DNA of 64,000 nucleotides from Actinoplanes teichomyceticus ATCC 31121 (lineage in GTDB: Bacteria > Actinomycetota > Actinomycetes > Mycobacteriales > Micromonosporaceae). The notes beneath the pieces were generated by a model. That model searched no databases, had not been told where the DNA came from, and was given only the letters and a program-made list of their open reading frames with translations. Position 1 is the first letter of the stretch. The number at the start of each line of letters is the position of its first letter. The stretch is taken from contig NZ_CP023865.1 in assembly GCF_003711105.1 (NCBI RefSeq), positions 4,613,001 to 4,677,000 of the forward strand. The letters run 5' to 3'. Below are positions 9,266-17,861 of the stretch, in pieces. The translations under genes were made by a program, and so were the position numbers.

Positions 9266-9856
9266 GTGGTCGGGGTGGAGTTGAGCGAGGAGCGGCGGCG
9301 CGGGATCGGTGTGGCGCTGAACGAGGCGGACTGGGTCGGGATCACCGTCGAGCCGGCCGGTCACCGGGTCACGGTCGCGTTCGACGTGCTCACGTCGCCC
9401 GCCCGGGAGGCCCGCACCGAGCTGGTGCTCGACGGTGTCGGCCGGGTCGCCGCGTCGCTGCGGCACGGCCGGTGGGACGACCCGGCGGCCCCGGTGCAGC
9501 CGTTCGGGCTCGGCGAGCTGCCCGGCGTGGTGCGCGGTTTCGGCGGCTGCCCGATCTACGGCTGGGAGTTCATCGACCCGCCGGAGCGTGACTGGCTGGA
9601 GTGGCGCGACCGGCTCAGCCTGGACGTCGCGTTCCGCCCGGCGCCGGGCCGGCATGTCCTGGAGCTGTTCCAGGAGGGGGACACCGAGCCACCGCGCCAC
9701 CTGGACCTGCGGGTCTGGTTCGACGCTCTGCGGGTGACCCGGGGCGGCGCGGAGCTGCCGGTGCAGGAGTTCATCGACGGCGGGCGCCGCTGGTGGAACG
9801 CCCTGTGGGCGGGCGACCCGCGCACCGGCGGCACGGGCATCGCCCCGGTGCGATGA
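9266..9856 (+). CDS. Conserved-looking hypothetical protein
   Basis: 196 residues beginning at GTG 9266; GTG 9275 is an equally good start. It is soluble, rich in Trp and acidic residues, with motifs GFGGCPIYGWEFIDPP and HVLELFQEG and no signal peptide, transmembrane segment or recognised catalytic motif. Codon use and the following hairpin terminator support a real gene. I do not recognise the family; it resembles actinobacterial proteins that occur alone. Confidence 0.6.
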   Translation: MVGVELSEERRRGIGVALNEADWVGITVEPAGHRVTVAFDVLTSPAREARTELVLDGVGRVAASLRHGRWDDPAAPVQPFGLGELPGVVRGFGGCPIYGWEFIDPPERDWLEWRDRLSLDVAFRPAPGRHVLELFQEGDTEPPRHLDLRVWFDALRVTRGGAELPVQEFIDGGRRWWNALWAGDPRTGGTGIAPVR

Positions 9857-9860
9857 CGGC

Positions 9861-9890
9861 GGTGGCGGGCCGCCGCGGCCGCCCGCCACC
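9861..9890. terminator. Hairpin terminator between convergent genes
   Basis: GGTGGCGGGC and GCCCGCCACC form a 10-bp perfect stem around a GC-rich 10-nt loop, placed between the hypothetical gene and the end of the aldose epimerase gene. Confidence 0.6.
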
Positions 9891-9897
9891 GGCCGGC

Positions 9898-10938
9898 TCA
9901 CCCGAAGGTGGCGAACACGTGGGTGGTGCTGGAGGTGTAGGTCTCGCCCGGGCGCAGCACCGTGGACGGGAAGTGCGGCTGGTTCGGGCTGTCCGGGAAG
10001 TGCTGCGTCTCCAGGGCGAACGCGTCGCCCTGGCGGTACCGCCGGCCACCGGGGCCGCGCAGCCTGCCGTCCAGGAAGTTGCCGGAGTAGAACTGCAGGC
10101 CCGGCTCGGTGGTCTCGATGGTCAGCTGCCGGCCGGACCCCGGCTCCCGCACGACGGCCGCCTCGGACGCGCTCAGGACGTAGTTGTGGTCGTAGCCGAG
10201 CCCGGCGGCCAGTTGCGGATGGCCGTCGCGTACCCGCTCGCCGATCGCCCGGAACGTGCGGAAGTCGAACGGGGTGCCGGCCACCGGCTCCAGCGCCCCG
10301 GTGGGGATCAGATCGGCGTCGACCGGGGTGTAGCGCTCGGCGGCGATCCGCAGCAGGTGGCCGTCGATCGTGCCGCTGCCCTCGCCGGCCAGGTTCCAGT
10401 AGGCGTGATTGGTCAGGTTGACGACCGTGGGCCGGTCGGTGGTGGCCCGGTAGTCGATCCGCAGCCGGTTCCGGTCGTCCAGGGTGAACGTCACGGACGC
10501 CTCGACCGTGCCGGGGAAACCTTCCTCGCCGTCCGGTGAGGTACGGGTCATCCGTACGCCGTCACCGGCCGGCGCCGCCGACCAGACCCGCTTGTCGAAA
10601 CCCCGCGCGCCGCCGTGCAGCGTCTTGCTCTTCTCGTTGCGGGTCAGCTCGTAGGTCTGCCCGTCCAGCGTGAACCGGCCCCCGGCGATACGGTTGGCGT
10701 ACCGCCCGACGGTCGAGCCGAAGTACGGGTTGGCCGGGTCGGTGTAGCCGGCCATGTCGTCGAAGCCGAGCACCACGTTGGCCAGGCGACCGTCCCGGTC
10801 CGGCACCAGGACGGACTGGATCGTCGCGCCCCAGGTGAGGACGGAGACCGAGGACCCGCCCGCGTTGGTCAGCGTCCATTTCTCGATTTTCGTGCCGTCG
10901 GCCAGTTCGCCGAACGCCGTGCTGTCGATACTCGTCAT
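9898..10938 (-). CDS. galM: Aldose 1-epimerase (mutarotase)
   Basis: A 346-residue galactose mutarotase-type enzyme that interconverts alpha and beta anomers of aldoses. Family hallmarks are GRYANRIAGGRF (substrate-binding Arg), the catalytic His in NLTNHAYWNLAG and the catalytic Glu in LETQHFPDSPNQ. No signal peptide, so cytoplasmic. It is divergently transcribed, 50 bp apart, from a zinc alcohol dehydrogenase, so both may share a control region for sugar use. Confidence 0.93.
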   Translation of the reverse strand: MTSIDSTAFGELADGTKIEKWTLTNAGGSSVSVLTWGATIQSVLVPDRDGRLANVVLGFDDMAGYTDPANPYFGSTVGRYANRIAGGRFTLDGQTYELTRNEKSKTLHGGARGFDKRVWSAAPAGDGVRMTRTSPDGEEGFPGTVEASVTFTLDDRNRLRIDYRATTDRPTVVNLTNHAYWNLAGEGSGTIDGHLLRIAAERYTPVDADLIPTGALEPVAGTPFDFRTFRAIGERVRDGHPQLAAGLGYDHNYVLSASEAAVVREPGSGRQLTIETTEPGLQFYSGNFLDGRLRGPGGRRYRQGDAFALETQHFPDSPNQPHFPSTVLRPGETYTSSTTHVFATFG

Positions 10939-10988
10939 GATCTCGTTCTACGCTGGGCCACGAACCGCCGACAACGGAGGGTCCCGTG

Positions 10989-11990
10989 ATGCGTGCGCTG
11001 GTCCTCACCGGGCCGGGCGAGGCCGAGGTCCGGCGCGTGCCGGAGCCGCAGGCCGGTCCGGGCCAGGTGCTCGTCGACGTGGAGCGGGTCGGGGTGTGCG
11101 GCACCGACGTGGAGTTGTTCACCGGCGAGATGAGCTACCTGCACACCGGCGCGGCCTCCTATCCCCTGCGGCCCGGCCACGAGTGGGCCGGCACGGTGCT
11201 GGCCACCGGTCCGGGGGTGGACCGCGACTGGGTGGGGCGGCGGGTCACCGGGGACACGATGATCGGCTGCGGGGAGTGCGCGCGCTGCCGGGCCGGGCGG
11301 CACCACGTCTGCCCGCGGCGGCACGAGCTGGGCTGCCGCGACGGCCTGCCGGGCGCGCTGGCCGAGCGGCTGGCGTTCCCGGCGGCGTACCTGCACGCCC
11401 TGCCGGACGCCGTGGACGCCACACTCGGCGCGCTGGTCGAGCCGGGCGGGAACGCGCTGCGGGCGGTCCGGGCCGCCGCGGTGGCCCCGGGTGAGCGGCT
11501 GCTGGTCCTGGGCACCGGCACGATCGGCCTGCTGGCGGCGATGTTCGGCCGGGCCCTCGGCGCGCGGGTGCACCTGCTCGGCGAGCACGAACCCACGGCG
11601 GAACTGGCCGGCGGGCCGGTGTGGACCCGGCAGACCCTGCCCGACCTGGCGTGGGACGCGGTCGTCGACGCCACCAACGCGGCCGCGCTGCCCGGGCTCG
11701 CGGTGCGGCTGGTCGAGCCGGGACGCACGGTGGTCTACATCGGGCTGGCCGGCGCCCCCAGCCTGGTCGACACCCGGGAGATCGTGCTCAAGGACGTCAC
11801 CGCCGTCGGCATCCTGGGCGCCTCGGCGGGGCTGGCCGGGGCGATCACGGCGTACGCGGAAGGCGACGCGGACCCGCGCCCGCTGGTGGCCGCGACCGTC
11901 TCGCTGGAACAGATCGTCGGGGTGCTGGCCGGCGAGCGCCCGCGGGACGCGGGGCCCGGCCCGAAATTCCACGTGGACCCGCGGCGGTGA
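10989..11990 (+). CDS. Zinc-dependent medium-chain alcohol/polyol dehydrogenase
   Basis: 333 residues of the MDR superfamily. Catalytic zinc ligands are seen in CGTDVELF and GHEWAG, the structural-zinc lobe in CGECARCRAGRHHVC, and the nucleotide-binding turn in LVLGTGTIGLLA. It resembles threonine/sorbitol-type dehydrogenases that oxidise secondary alcohols with NAD(P). GTG at 10986 directly precedes the ATG chosen here. Given the divergent mutarotase, a sugar or polyol substrate is likely, but this is inference. Confidence 0.82.
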   Translation: MRALVLTGPGEAEVRRVPEPQAGPGQVLVDVERVGVCGTDVELFTGEMSYLHTGAASYPLRPGHEWAGTVLATGPGVDRDWVGRRVTGDTMIGCGECARCRAGRHHVCPRRHELGCRDGLPGALAERLAFPAAYLHALPDAVDATLGALVEPGGNALRAVRAAAVAPGERLLVLGTGTIGLLAAMFGRALGARVHLLGEHEPTAELAGGPVWTRQTLPDLAWDAVVDATNAAALPGLAVRLVEPGRTVVYIGLAGAPSLVDTREIVLKDVTAVGILGASAGLAGAITAYAEGDADPRPLVAATVSLEQIVGVLAGERPRDAGPGPKFHVDPRR

Positions 11991-11994
11991 GCGG

Positions 11995-14025
11995 CTACGG
12001 GCCGGGCGGCGCCCCACCGCGCAGGGGCGCCGGTAGCGGGGCGCGGTGCAACACGTCCATCCGGGCGACGGCCCGGGTGAGCACCACGTAGAGGTGGTGC
12101 GGGCCGCGCGGCCCGGCGGCGATCTCGGCCGGTTCCACCACCACGACGTGGTCGAACTCCAGGCCCTTGACCAGGGTGGCGGGCAGCACCGTGACCCGGC
12201 TGTCCGGGTCGTCGACGGCGCGCAGCGCCGCGCCGAGCGCGCCGGCCCGCTCGTCGGCGGCGATCACCGCGATCGAGCCGTCCGCGCTCAGCGCGGCCCG
12301 GACCCGCTCGGTGACCGCGGCGGCCAGGTCCGGCGCCCGGTGCACGCGCAGCGCGCCGTCGCGGCGCACCGACCGGGTGACCGGCACGGTGACGCGCAGC
12401 TCGGGCAGGAGCCGGTTCGCGTACGACAGCACCACCGCCGGCACCCGGAACCCGGCGGTCAACGCCGTGACCGGCGCGTCCGGCTTGCCCAGGTGGGCCA
12501 GCTGCGCCGCCCAGCCGGTGGCGGCCCAGGCGGTGGTGCCCTGGGCGAGGTCACCGAGCACGGTCAGCGACCCGTGCCGGCTGCGCCGGGCCACGGCGCG
12601 GCACTGCATCGGCGACAGGTCCTGCGCCTCGTCCACGACGATGTGCCCGAACCCGGCGGGGTGCTCGATCGCCCCGGCGATCTCGTCGAGCAGCACCAGG
12701 TCGGCCGGCGACCAGGACGCGCTCCGGAAGCTGCGGGGCGGCCGCGGCCAGCGCAGTGCCGCCTGTTCCGCCCCGGTCAGCACGCCCTCGGCGGCGGCGG
12801 CCAGCGTGTCCGGCTCCCCGAGCAGCCGGGCCAGGAGCTGCTCGGGACGCACCTTCGGCCAGCAGGCGTCCAGCACGGCCAGCACCGGGCCGGATCGGCC
12901 GGTGCGGTCCAGCCACCGGCGGTTCGGTGACTCGCCGTGCTGTTCCAGCCGGCGCTGCAGCAGCGCCACGATCCGGGCGCGGAACCGTTCCCGGCCCACG
13001 CCGTACGGCAGGTCGCCGGCCCGGGCCAGCGCGAGCTCCCGGGCCAGCTCGCCGGCCCCGGCCCGCAGCCGGTACGACCCGTCCGGCACGACGAGGTCCT
13101 CGGCCGGCTCGCGGATCAGGGCGCCCAGCGCGCGCCGGATCACCTCGGCCATCCGGGCATCGTGCTTGACCAGGGCGGCCGCCGGGGTGTCGATGGCCCG
13201 CGCCGGGCGGTCGCCGAGCACCTCGTCGAGGGTGCGCTGCCGCACGTCGCCCTCGCCCAGCGCGGGCAGCACCGCGGAGATGTACCGCAGGAACGCCGGG
13301 TTCGGCCCGACCACCAGCACCCCGGTGCGCCGCAGCTGCCGCCGGTACGCGTAGAGCAGGTACGCCGCGCGGTGCAGCCCGACCGCGGTCTTCCCGGTTC
13401 CCGGCCCGCCCTGCACGCACAGCGACTGATCGAGATCGGCCCGGACCAGCTCGTCCTGTTCCGGCTGGATGGTCGCGACGATGTCCCGCATCGGGCCCAC
13501 CCGGGGCCGTTCGATCTCCTCGGCGAGCAGCCGGCTGGTGGCGCCCAGCGCCTCGCCCAGGTCCAGCCGCTCGTCCTCGAATCCGGTCAGCCGCGCCGGT
13601 GGCCGGTGGGTCCACCCGTACCGCCGCCGCACCGCGACCCCGTGCCGGTCGGCGGCGCCGGCCCGGTAGAACAGCGACGACACCGGCGCCCGCCAGTCGA
13701 TCACCAGCGGTGGCCCCTGCTCCTCGGCGATCCGCCGCCGACCGATGTAGTACTGCTGGTCGCGGTGCTCGCCGGCCGCGCCGGTGCCGTCGAACCGCAG
13801 CCGCCCGAAGTAGGGCGCGCCGTCCGGCTCCCCGGCCAGCTCCTGGGCGTGGCTCTTCAGCATCCGTCCCAGTGTCTCCGCGGTGTACCGGTCGCCCGCG
13901 ACCTGCTCACCGGTCGCCACCCGGATCCGGGCGTGGTCGCTCATCCAGGCCCGTGCGGCCCGCACCCGGGCCAGGTACGCCTGTTCGGCGGCCAGTTCCC
14001 GTGCGACATCGCTGACCGATGACAT
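11995..14025 (-). CDS. HelD/HelR-like SF1 ATPase (RNA polymerase-associated helicase-like protein)
   Basis: 676 residues. A coiled N-terminal arm (about 1-70) precedes a split superfamily 1 motor with Walker A GGPGTGKTAVGLHR, Walker B VDEAQDLSPMQ and a late ATPase motif TLVKGLEFDHVVV. This layout matches actinobacterial HelD/HelR proteins, which release stalled RNA polymerase and in some species displace rifamycin. ATG 14025 follows GAGGGG; GTG 14031 is the alternative. A good minus-strand promoter lies upstream. I saw no rifamycin-associated element there, so I do not assign the HelR role. Confidence 0.82.
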   Translation of the reverse strand: MSSVSDVARELAAEQAYLARVRAARAWMSDHARIRVATGEQVAGDRYTAETLGRMLKSHAQELAGEPDGAPYFGRLRFDGTGAAGEHRDQQYYIGRRRIAEEQGPPLVIDWRAPVSSLFYRAGAADRHGVAVRRRYGWTHRPPARLTGFEDERLDLGEALGATSRLLAEEIERPRVGPMRDIVATIQPEQDELVRADLDQSLCVQGGPGTGKTAVGLHRAAYLLYAYRRQLRRTGVLVVGPNPAFLRYISAVLPALGEGDVRQRTLDEVLGDRPARAIDTPAAALVKHDARMAEVIRRALGALIREPAEDLVVPDGSYRLRAGAGELARELALARAGDLPYGVGRERFRARIVALLQRRLEQHGESPNRRWLDRTGRSGPVLAVLDACWPKVRPEQLLARLLGEPDTLAAAAEGVLTGAEQAALRWPRPPRSFRSASWSPADLVLLDEIAGAIEHPAGFGHIVVDEAQDLSPMQCRAVARRSRHGSLTVLGDLAQGTTAWAATGWAAQLAHLGKPDAPVTALTAGFRVPAVVLSYANRLLPELRVTVPVTRSVRRDGALRVHRAPDLAAAVTERVRAALSADGSIAVIAADERAGALGAALRAVDDPDSRVTVLPATLVKGLEFDHVVVVEPAEIAAGPRGPHHLYVVLTRAVARMDVLHRAPLPAPLRGGAPPGP

Positions 14026-14066
14026 GTCCACCCCTCGTCGAGTACGTCGTGATCGCCCCGTAGAGC

Positions 14067-14096
14067 AACCTAGTGAAAAACGTTACTCGGTTACAA
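14067..14096 (-). promoter_or_regulatory. Predicted promoter of the HelD-like gene, overlapping a TetR-type operator
   Basis: On the minus strand TTGTAA (14096-14091) and TAGGTT (14072-14067) are spaced 18 bp. Inside lies the imperfect inverted repeat AGTGAAAAACGTTACT (14072-14087 on the plus strand). The divergent TetR gene starts at 14123, so one regulator could control both directions. Confidence 0.5.
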
Positions 14097-14122
14097 TTTT
14101 GACCGGGTGGTACGGTCACGGG

Positions 14123-14746
14123 GTGAGTGGACGGGGCCTGCGCGAGCTGAAGAAGCAGCGCACGTTCGACGCGATCTCGACGATCGCGATCGGCATGTTC
14201 CTTGCGCACGGGTACGACCGGGTCTCGGTCAACGACATCGCCGCCGCCGCGGAGATCTCCAAACCGACCCTGTTCCGCTACTTCCCGTCCAAGGAGGATC
14301 TGGTCCTGCACCGGATCGCCGATCATGCCGGGGAGCCGGCCCGCGTCGTGGCCGGCCGGCCCGGCGGGCAGCCCGCGGTGGACGCCCTGCACCGGCACTT
14401 CCGGGACGGCCTGGCCCGCCGGGACCCGGTGACCGGTCTCAACGACGACCCGGACGTACTGGCCTACCATGACCTGGTCTTCGCCACGCCCAGCCTGGCC
14501 GCCCGGGTCCACGACTATCAGGCCCGCGACGAGGAGAGCCTGGCCGAGGCGCTCACCGCCGACGCGCCCGACCCGCTCACCGCCCGGCTGGCCGCCGCCC
14601 AGATCCTGGCCGTGCAGCGGGTCCTCGCGCGGGAGAACTGGCGCCGCCTGTCCGCCGGGGAATCCGCCGAGGCGCTGCACCCGGACGCGGCGGCGGCCGC
14701 CGACCGGGCGTTCCACCAGCTCCGCACCGGGCTGCGGCTTCGCTAG
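14123..14746 (+). CDS. TetR-family transcriptional regulator
   Basis: 207 residues starting at GTG 14123. The helix-turn-helix is clear: MFLAHGYDRVSVNDIAAAAE, then ISKPTLFRYFPSKEDLVL. The C-terminal ligand-binding domain resembles the MftR-like or TetR_C group of actinobacteria. It probably represses itself and the divergent HelD-like gene through the 97-bp intergenic region. The inducer is unknown; an antibiotic or other RNA-polymerase stress is an attractive guess only. Confidence 0.88.
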   Translation: MSGRGLRELKKQRTFDAISTIAIGMFLAHGYDRVSVNDIAAAAEISKPTLFRYFPSKEDLVLHRIADHAGEPARVVAGRPGGQPAVDALHRHFRDGLARRDPVTGLNDDPDVLAYHDLVFATPSLAARVHDYQARDEESLAEALTADAPDPLTARLAAAQILAVQRVLARENWRRLSAGESAEALHPDAAAAADRAFHQLRTGLRLR

Positions 14747-14959
14747 CACGCCATCGCGGGCCACCGCCGCCTTGCCGCGGCGAGGACACCACCCGGGCAG
14801 GACGCCGCAGCGAGCACCCACGGATCCGGCCGGTCGGGGGCGCCATCACGCGCCGATAGGCCACAACTGGAATGTATCGAGGCTCATCGATTGTCGGTTA
14901 CGGTGTGGCCGGGCCGTCGGCCCGCCGTCATCCCCACCGGCCAGACAGGACGATCCCTC

Positions 14960-15709
14960 ATGCGTCTCCTCCCCCGCACCCTGCTCACCGCGGCCAGCGT
15001 GCTCGCCGCAGGCCTGCTCTCCCCGGCCGCCGCGACCGCCGCGCCGCCGCCGGACCCCGACCCCGGCGTGGGCACCATGGTCGTCGGCGGCCAGCCGGCC
15101 ACCGAGAACTACCCGTTCATGGTGTACACCTCCGGCTGCACCGGCTCGCTGATCAAGGCGAACTGGGTGGTCACCGCCAAGCACTGTCCGACCCCCACCT
15201 CGGTACGGGTCGGCAGCATCAACCGCAGCAGCGGCGGAACCGTCGTCCCGGTCCGGCGCGCGGTCAGTCACCCCCGCATCGACGTGAAGCTCTTCGAGCT
15301 GGCCTCGTCGGTCAGCTACGCCCCGGCGCCGATCCCGACGGCCTCCGGCGCGGTCGGCACCGCCACCCGCATCATCGGGTGGGGCCAGACCTGTGCGCCG
15401 CGCGGCTGCGGCTCCGCGCCGACCGTCGCGCACCAGCTCGACACGTCGATCGTGGCGGACAGCCGCTGCGCCGGCATCGACGCCGCGTACGAGATCTGCA
15501 CCAACAACACCGGCGGCGTCGCCGGCGCCTGCTACGGCGACTCGGGCGGCCCGCAGGTGCGGTCGGTCAGCGGCCGCTGGGCACTGATCGGCGTGACCAG
15601 CCGGGCCGGCAACAGCAGCTCCACCTGCGCCACCGCGCCGTCCATCTACGGTGACCTGCCGTCCATCCGCGACTGGGTGAACACGCAGGTCGGCGGTCTG
15701 CCCGCCTGA
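14960..15709 (+). CDS. Secreted trypsin-like serine protease (S1)
   Basis: 249 residues with a Sec signal peptide (MRLLPRTLLTAASVLAAG, cleavage near ATAAP) and a short propeptide. The triad is His75 in VVTAKHC, Asp108 in RIDVKLF and Ser195 in YGDSGGP; cysteines are placed as in streptogrisin/trypsin relatives. ATG 14960 is preferred because the signal peptide begins there, although the frame is open upstream. An excellent terminator follows. Extracellular endopeptidase; specificity not readable. Confidence 0.9.
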   Translation: MRLLPRTLLTAASVLAAGLLSPAAATAAPPPDPDPGVGTMVVGGQPATENYPFMVYTSGCTGSLIKANWVVTAKHCPTPTSVRVGSINRSSGGTVVPVRRAVSHPRIDVKLFELASSVSYAPAPIPTASGAVGTATRIIGWGQTCAPRGCGSAPTVAHQLDTSIVADSRCAGIDAAYEICTNNTGGVAGACYGDSGGPQVRSVSGRWALIGVTSRAGNSSSTCATAPSIYGDLPSIRDWVNTQVGGLPA

Positions 15710-15714
15710 CAGCC

Positions 15715-15755
15715 GGCGTGGTGGCCCGGCACCCCCCGCGCCGGGCCACCACGCC
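15715..15755. terminator. Strong hairpin terminator after the trypsin-like gene
   Basis: A perfect 16-bp stem (GGCGTGGTGGCCCGGC with its complement) closes on a 9-nt C-rich loop, 6 bp after the protease stop codon. Confidence 0.75.
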
Positions 15756-15910
15756 GCGGGTCCGGCCGGTCACGTGCGCCGTCCACGGCGCCGGTGGCCG
15801 CCGGCCCGCGCCCACCACGCCGGTCACCGAGCCCGTCTGGCTGGCCGGGGCGAGCTGCGCGACCAGGGCGAACGTGGCAACCCGTGCTCCCGAGCGCGAC
15901 CGGCGCCGGC

Positions 15911-16504
15911 TCACCGCGCGTCGCGGGAAGACCGCTCCGGGATGGCGAAGTGGCCGATGATCAGGCGGGCCGCCTCGGCCGGTGAGAGACGCGTATTGTC
16001 GACGCACAGGTAATCGTCGCGGCCGTCGAACGCGCCGTCGGAGGTGAGCCGGTACTGCTCGTCCATCTCCAGCAGGTTCCGCCGCGACCACTCCAGGTCC
16101 CGCTTGGACGGCTTGGCCAGCAGACGCGACGGCTCGGTGTTGCGTCGCAGCCGCTCCTCCTGCGTGGCCTGCAACTCGACGAACAGGATCCGGCCGCCAC
16201 GCCGGCGGAACGGCTCGATGTAGCCACGCACCGCCTCGTGATCCTCCGGCCGGTCGAACGCCCACACGAAGGTGAGGATCATCCCGGGCAGGTCGCTGGC
16301 CGCGACCTCCTCGATGAGGTTGCGCCGGAACCCGTCGACCAGCCGCCCGAACGCCGGACTGCCGAACGTGAAGAACGGCAGCACCGGCTCGATCGCCATG
16401 TGGTTGTGGAACACCCGCAGCCCGGTCCGGGCCGCGATCTGCTCCCCCACGGTCATCTTCCCGACCGCCGGCGGCCCCACGATCACCAACAAGCTCCCGG
16501 TCAC
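15911..16504 (-). CDS. P-loop kinase-like protein (shikimate/chloramphenicol-phosphotransferase-type AAA_33)
   Basis: 197 residues with an N-terminal Walker A loop IVGPPAVGKMTVGEQIA followed by FHNHMAIEP, a pattern of small P-loop kinases that phosphorylate small molecules or act in nucleotide handling. A lid with clustered Arg/Lys follows (QATQEERLRRN, KPSKRDLEWSRR). Soluble, single-gene unit with its promoter in the gap before the toxin cassette on the other strand. The substrate is not identifiable. Confidence 0.75.
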   Translation of the reverse strand: MTGSLLVIVGPPAVGKMTVGEQIAARTGLRVFHNHMAIEPVLPFFTFGSPAFGRLVDGFRRNLIEEVAASDLPGMILTFVWAFDRPEDHEAVRGYIEPFRRRGGRILFVELQATQEERLRRNTEPSRLLAKPSKRDLEWSRRNLLEMDEQYRLTSDGAFDGRDDYLCVDNTRLSPAEAARLIIGHFAIPERSSRDAR

Positions 16505-16625
16505 GCCGCGACACTAACGGCGCGCCGTCCCGGACGCGACGCAGTTCCGCGGTCACCGGCCACCGCCGCCACGCTCTCTTGCTAGGCTGCCGTCCGCTCG
16601 GAGGCGCATCCTCGGGACGCCGCAC

Positions 16626-17051
16626 ATGGCAGATTTCGGCAACACGCAGATCGACCAGTTGCTCGCGCAGATGCGGCAGACCCTGGACGGGCTGCGCGCC
16701 GGTCCGACGACTTCGCCGGTGACCGAGAGCCCGGAAACCGTGGGAGAGGCGGCCGCGGGGCAGGTGCGGGCGGTCATGCGCGACGGCCGGCTGGACTCGC
16801 TGCGGCTCGATCCGCGGATGCTGCGGCTGCCCGGCGAGGATCTCAGCGCACACATCGTGGTGGCGGTCAACGCCGCACTGGCCGCAACCCGGCAGCAGGG
16901 GTCCCCGAACAATCCGACCACGGTGGATCCCGACACGTTGGCCCGACAGCTGCGCGAGGTGCAGGACGCCTCGCTGCGGCAGATGACCGCCTTCGGCACG
17001 GCGATGAACGAGGCGCTGGCCCAGATCCGGCAGGCCGGAGAGAAGCGGTGA
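16626..17051 (+). CDS. YbaB/EbfC-like protein opening a type VII-type toxin cassette
   Basis: 141 residues. The central part resembles the YbaB/EbfC nucleoid-associated fold (GQVRAVMRDGRLDSLRLD, then DLSAHIVVAVNAALAAT), and heptad-like ends suggest coiled coils. YbaB-like proteins are often the first gene of actinobacterial ESX-linked toxin loci, where their job is not established (chaperone or DNA binding). Its TGA overlaps the next gene's start by 4 bp, so the two are translationally coupled. Confidence 0.7.
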   Translation: MADFGNTQIDQLLAQMRQTLDGLRAGPTTSPVTESPETVGEAAAGQVRAVMRDGRLDSLRLDPRMLRLPGEDLSAHIVVAVNAALAATRQQGSPNNPTTVDPDTLARQLREVQDASLRQMTAFGTAMNEALAQIRQAGEKR

Positions 17052-17365
17052 GCGCCGGCATCCAGGTCGACACTGACGGGCTACGGCGCGCGGGTCAGCA
17101 GCTGAGCCAGGCTGCGCAGCGCCTGGATGAAGAGTGGTTCCGATTCACCTCGCGGGTGCAGTCGTTGGGCGACATCTTCGGTGACGATGTCGTGGGCGGG
17201 CTGATCGGCGCCTCGTACCAGGCCGCGCACGACATCGCGGACAGCTGCTTCGTCTCGGTGGTGGAGGCTTTCGAAGGATTCGGGACCGGCCTGGAAGAGG
17301 CCGCCGACAACCATGCGGCGAACGAACAGGACATCGCCGACCGATTCGACCGGCTGATGCGGTAG
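17048..17365 (+). CDS. WXG100/EspC-like small alpha-helical protein (ESX partner)
   Basis: 105 residues, almost all helical. It starts with IQVDTDGLRRAGQQLSQAAQRLD, typical of EspC/WXG100-like proteins that escort type VII (ESX) substrates, and ends with an acidic helix EQDIADRFDRLMR. A strict WxG is absent; the turn region reads FGDDVVGG. It overlaps the YbaB-like gene by 4 bp and lies 4 bp before the CpnT-N-like gene, so it probably pairs with that export domain. Confidence 0.68.
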   Translation: MSAGIQVDTDGLRRAGQQLSQAAQRLDEEWFRFTSRVQSLGDIFGDDVVGGLIGASYQAAHDIADSCFVSVVEAFEGFGTGLEEAADNHAANEQDIADRFDRLMR

Positions 17366-17369
17366 GCGC

Positions 17370-17861
17370 ATGGGTCTGGAGATTCCCGGGGAGCTCGCGG
17401 ATCTGCTCAATGAGCTGGGCTACACGTGGCCCAAGTCGGACGAGACGCAGATGATGCGGCTGGGCCAGTGGTGGATCGAGTTCGCCGGCACGCTCGCCGA
17501 GGTCGGCGCGGACGCCGACGCCGCCGTACGCACCGCATCGGTCGGCAACCGGGGCGATGACATCGACGCCTTCCGGACCGCGTGGGGCGGGGACCGGGCC
17601 GGGCGGCAGGTGCTGGCTGACGGGGTCGCCGGGGCGCAGAGCATCGGCGCCTGCCTGATCGTGTGCGCCGGAGTGGTACTCACCCTCAAGATCAACGTCA
17701 TCGTCCAGCTGACGATCCTCGCCGTGGAGATCCTGCAGGCGGTGCTGACCGCCCCGGAGACCTTCGGAGCGTCCCTGCTGGAGATCCCGGTCTTCAAGAA
17801 GTTGACCGACATGGCGATCAACTTCCTGATCAGCCAGGCCTTGGAGGTCGTCCTTGGCTAG
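17370..17861 (+). CDS. CpnT-N/WXG100-like export domain protein, ending where a toxin is usually fused
   Basis: 163 residues that match the N-terminal domain of actinobacterial type VII polymorphic toxins (MGLEIPGELADLLNELGYTW, GQWWIEFAGTL, then a long hydrophobic helix GACLIVCAGVVLTLKINVIV). In most relatives this domain continues into an Ala-rich linker and a C-terminal toxin. Here it stops at TAG 17859-17861, while the toxin is encoded in the +1 frame by the next gene, which overlaps it by 8 bp. Either a genuine two-part toxin, a recoding site or a frameshift. Confidence 0.75.
   Translation: MGLEIPGELADLLNELGYTWPKSDETQMMRLGQWWIEFAGTLAEVGADADAAVRTASVGNRGDDIDAFRTAWGGDRAGRQVLADGVAGAQSIGACLIVCAGVVLTLKINVIVQLTILAVEILQAVLTAPETFGASLLEIPVFKKLTDMAINFLISQALEVVLG

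Noticed and set aside
13990..14125. Rifamycin-associated element upstream of the HelD-like gene
   Set aside because: I searched by eye for a GC-rich 19-bp palindrome typical of that element and found only the AT-rich TetR-type site.
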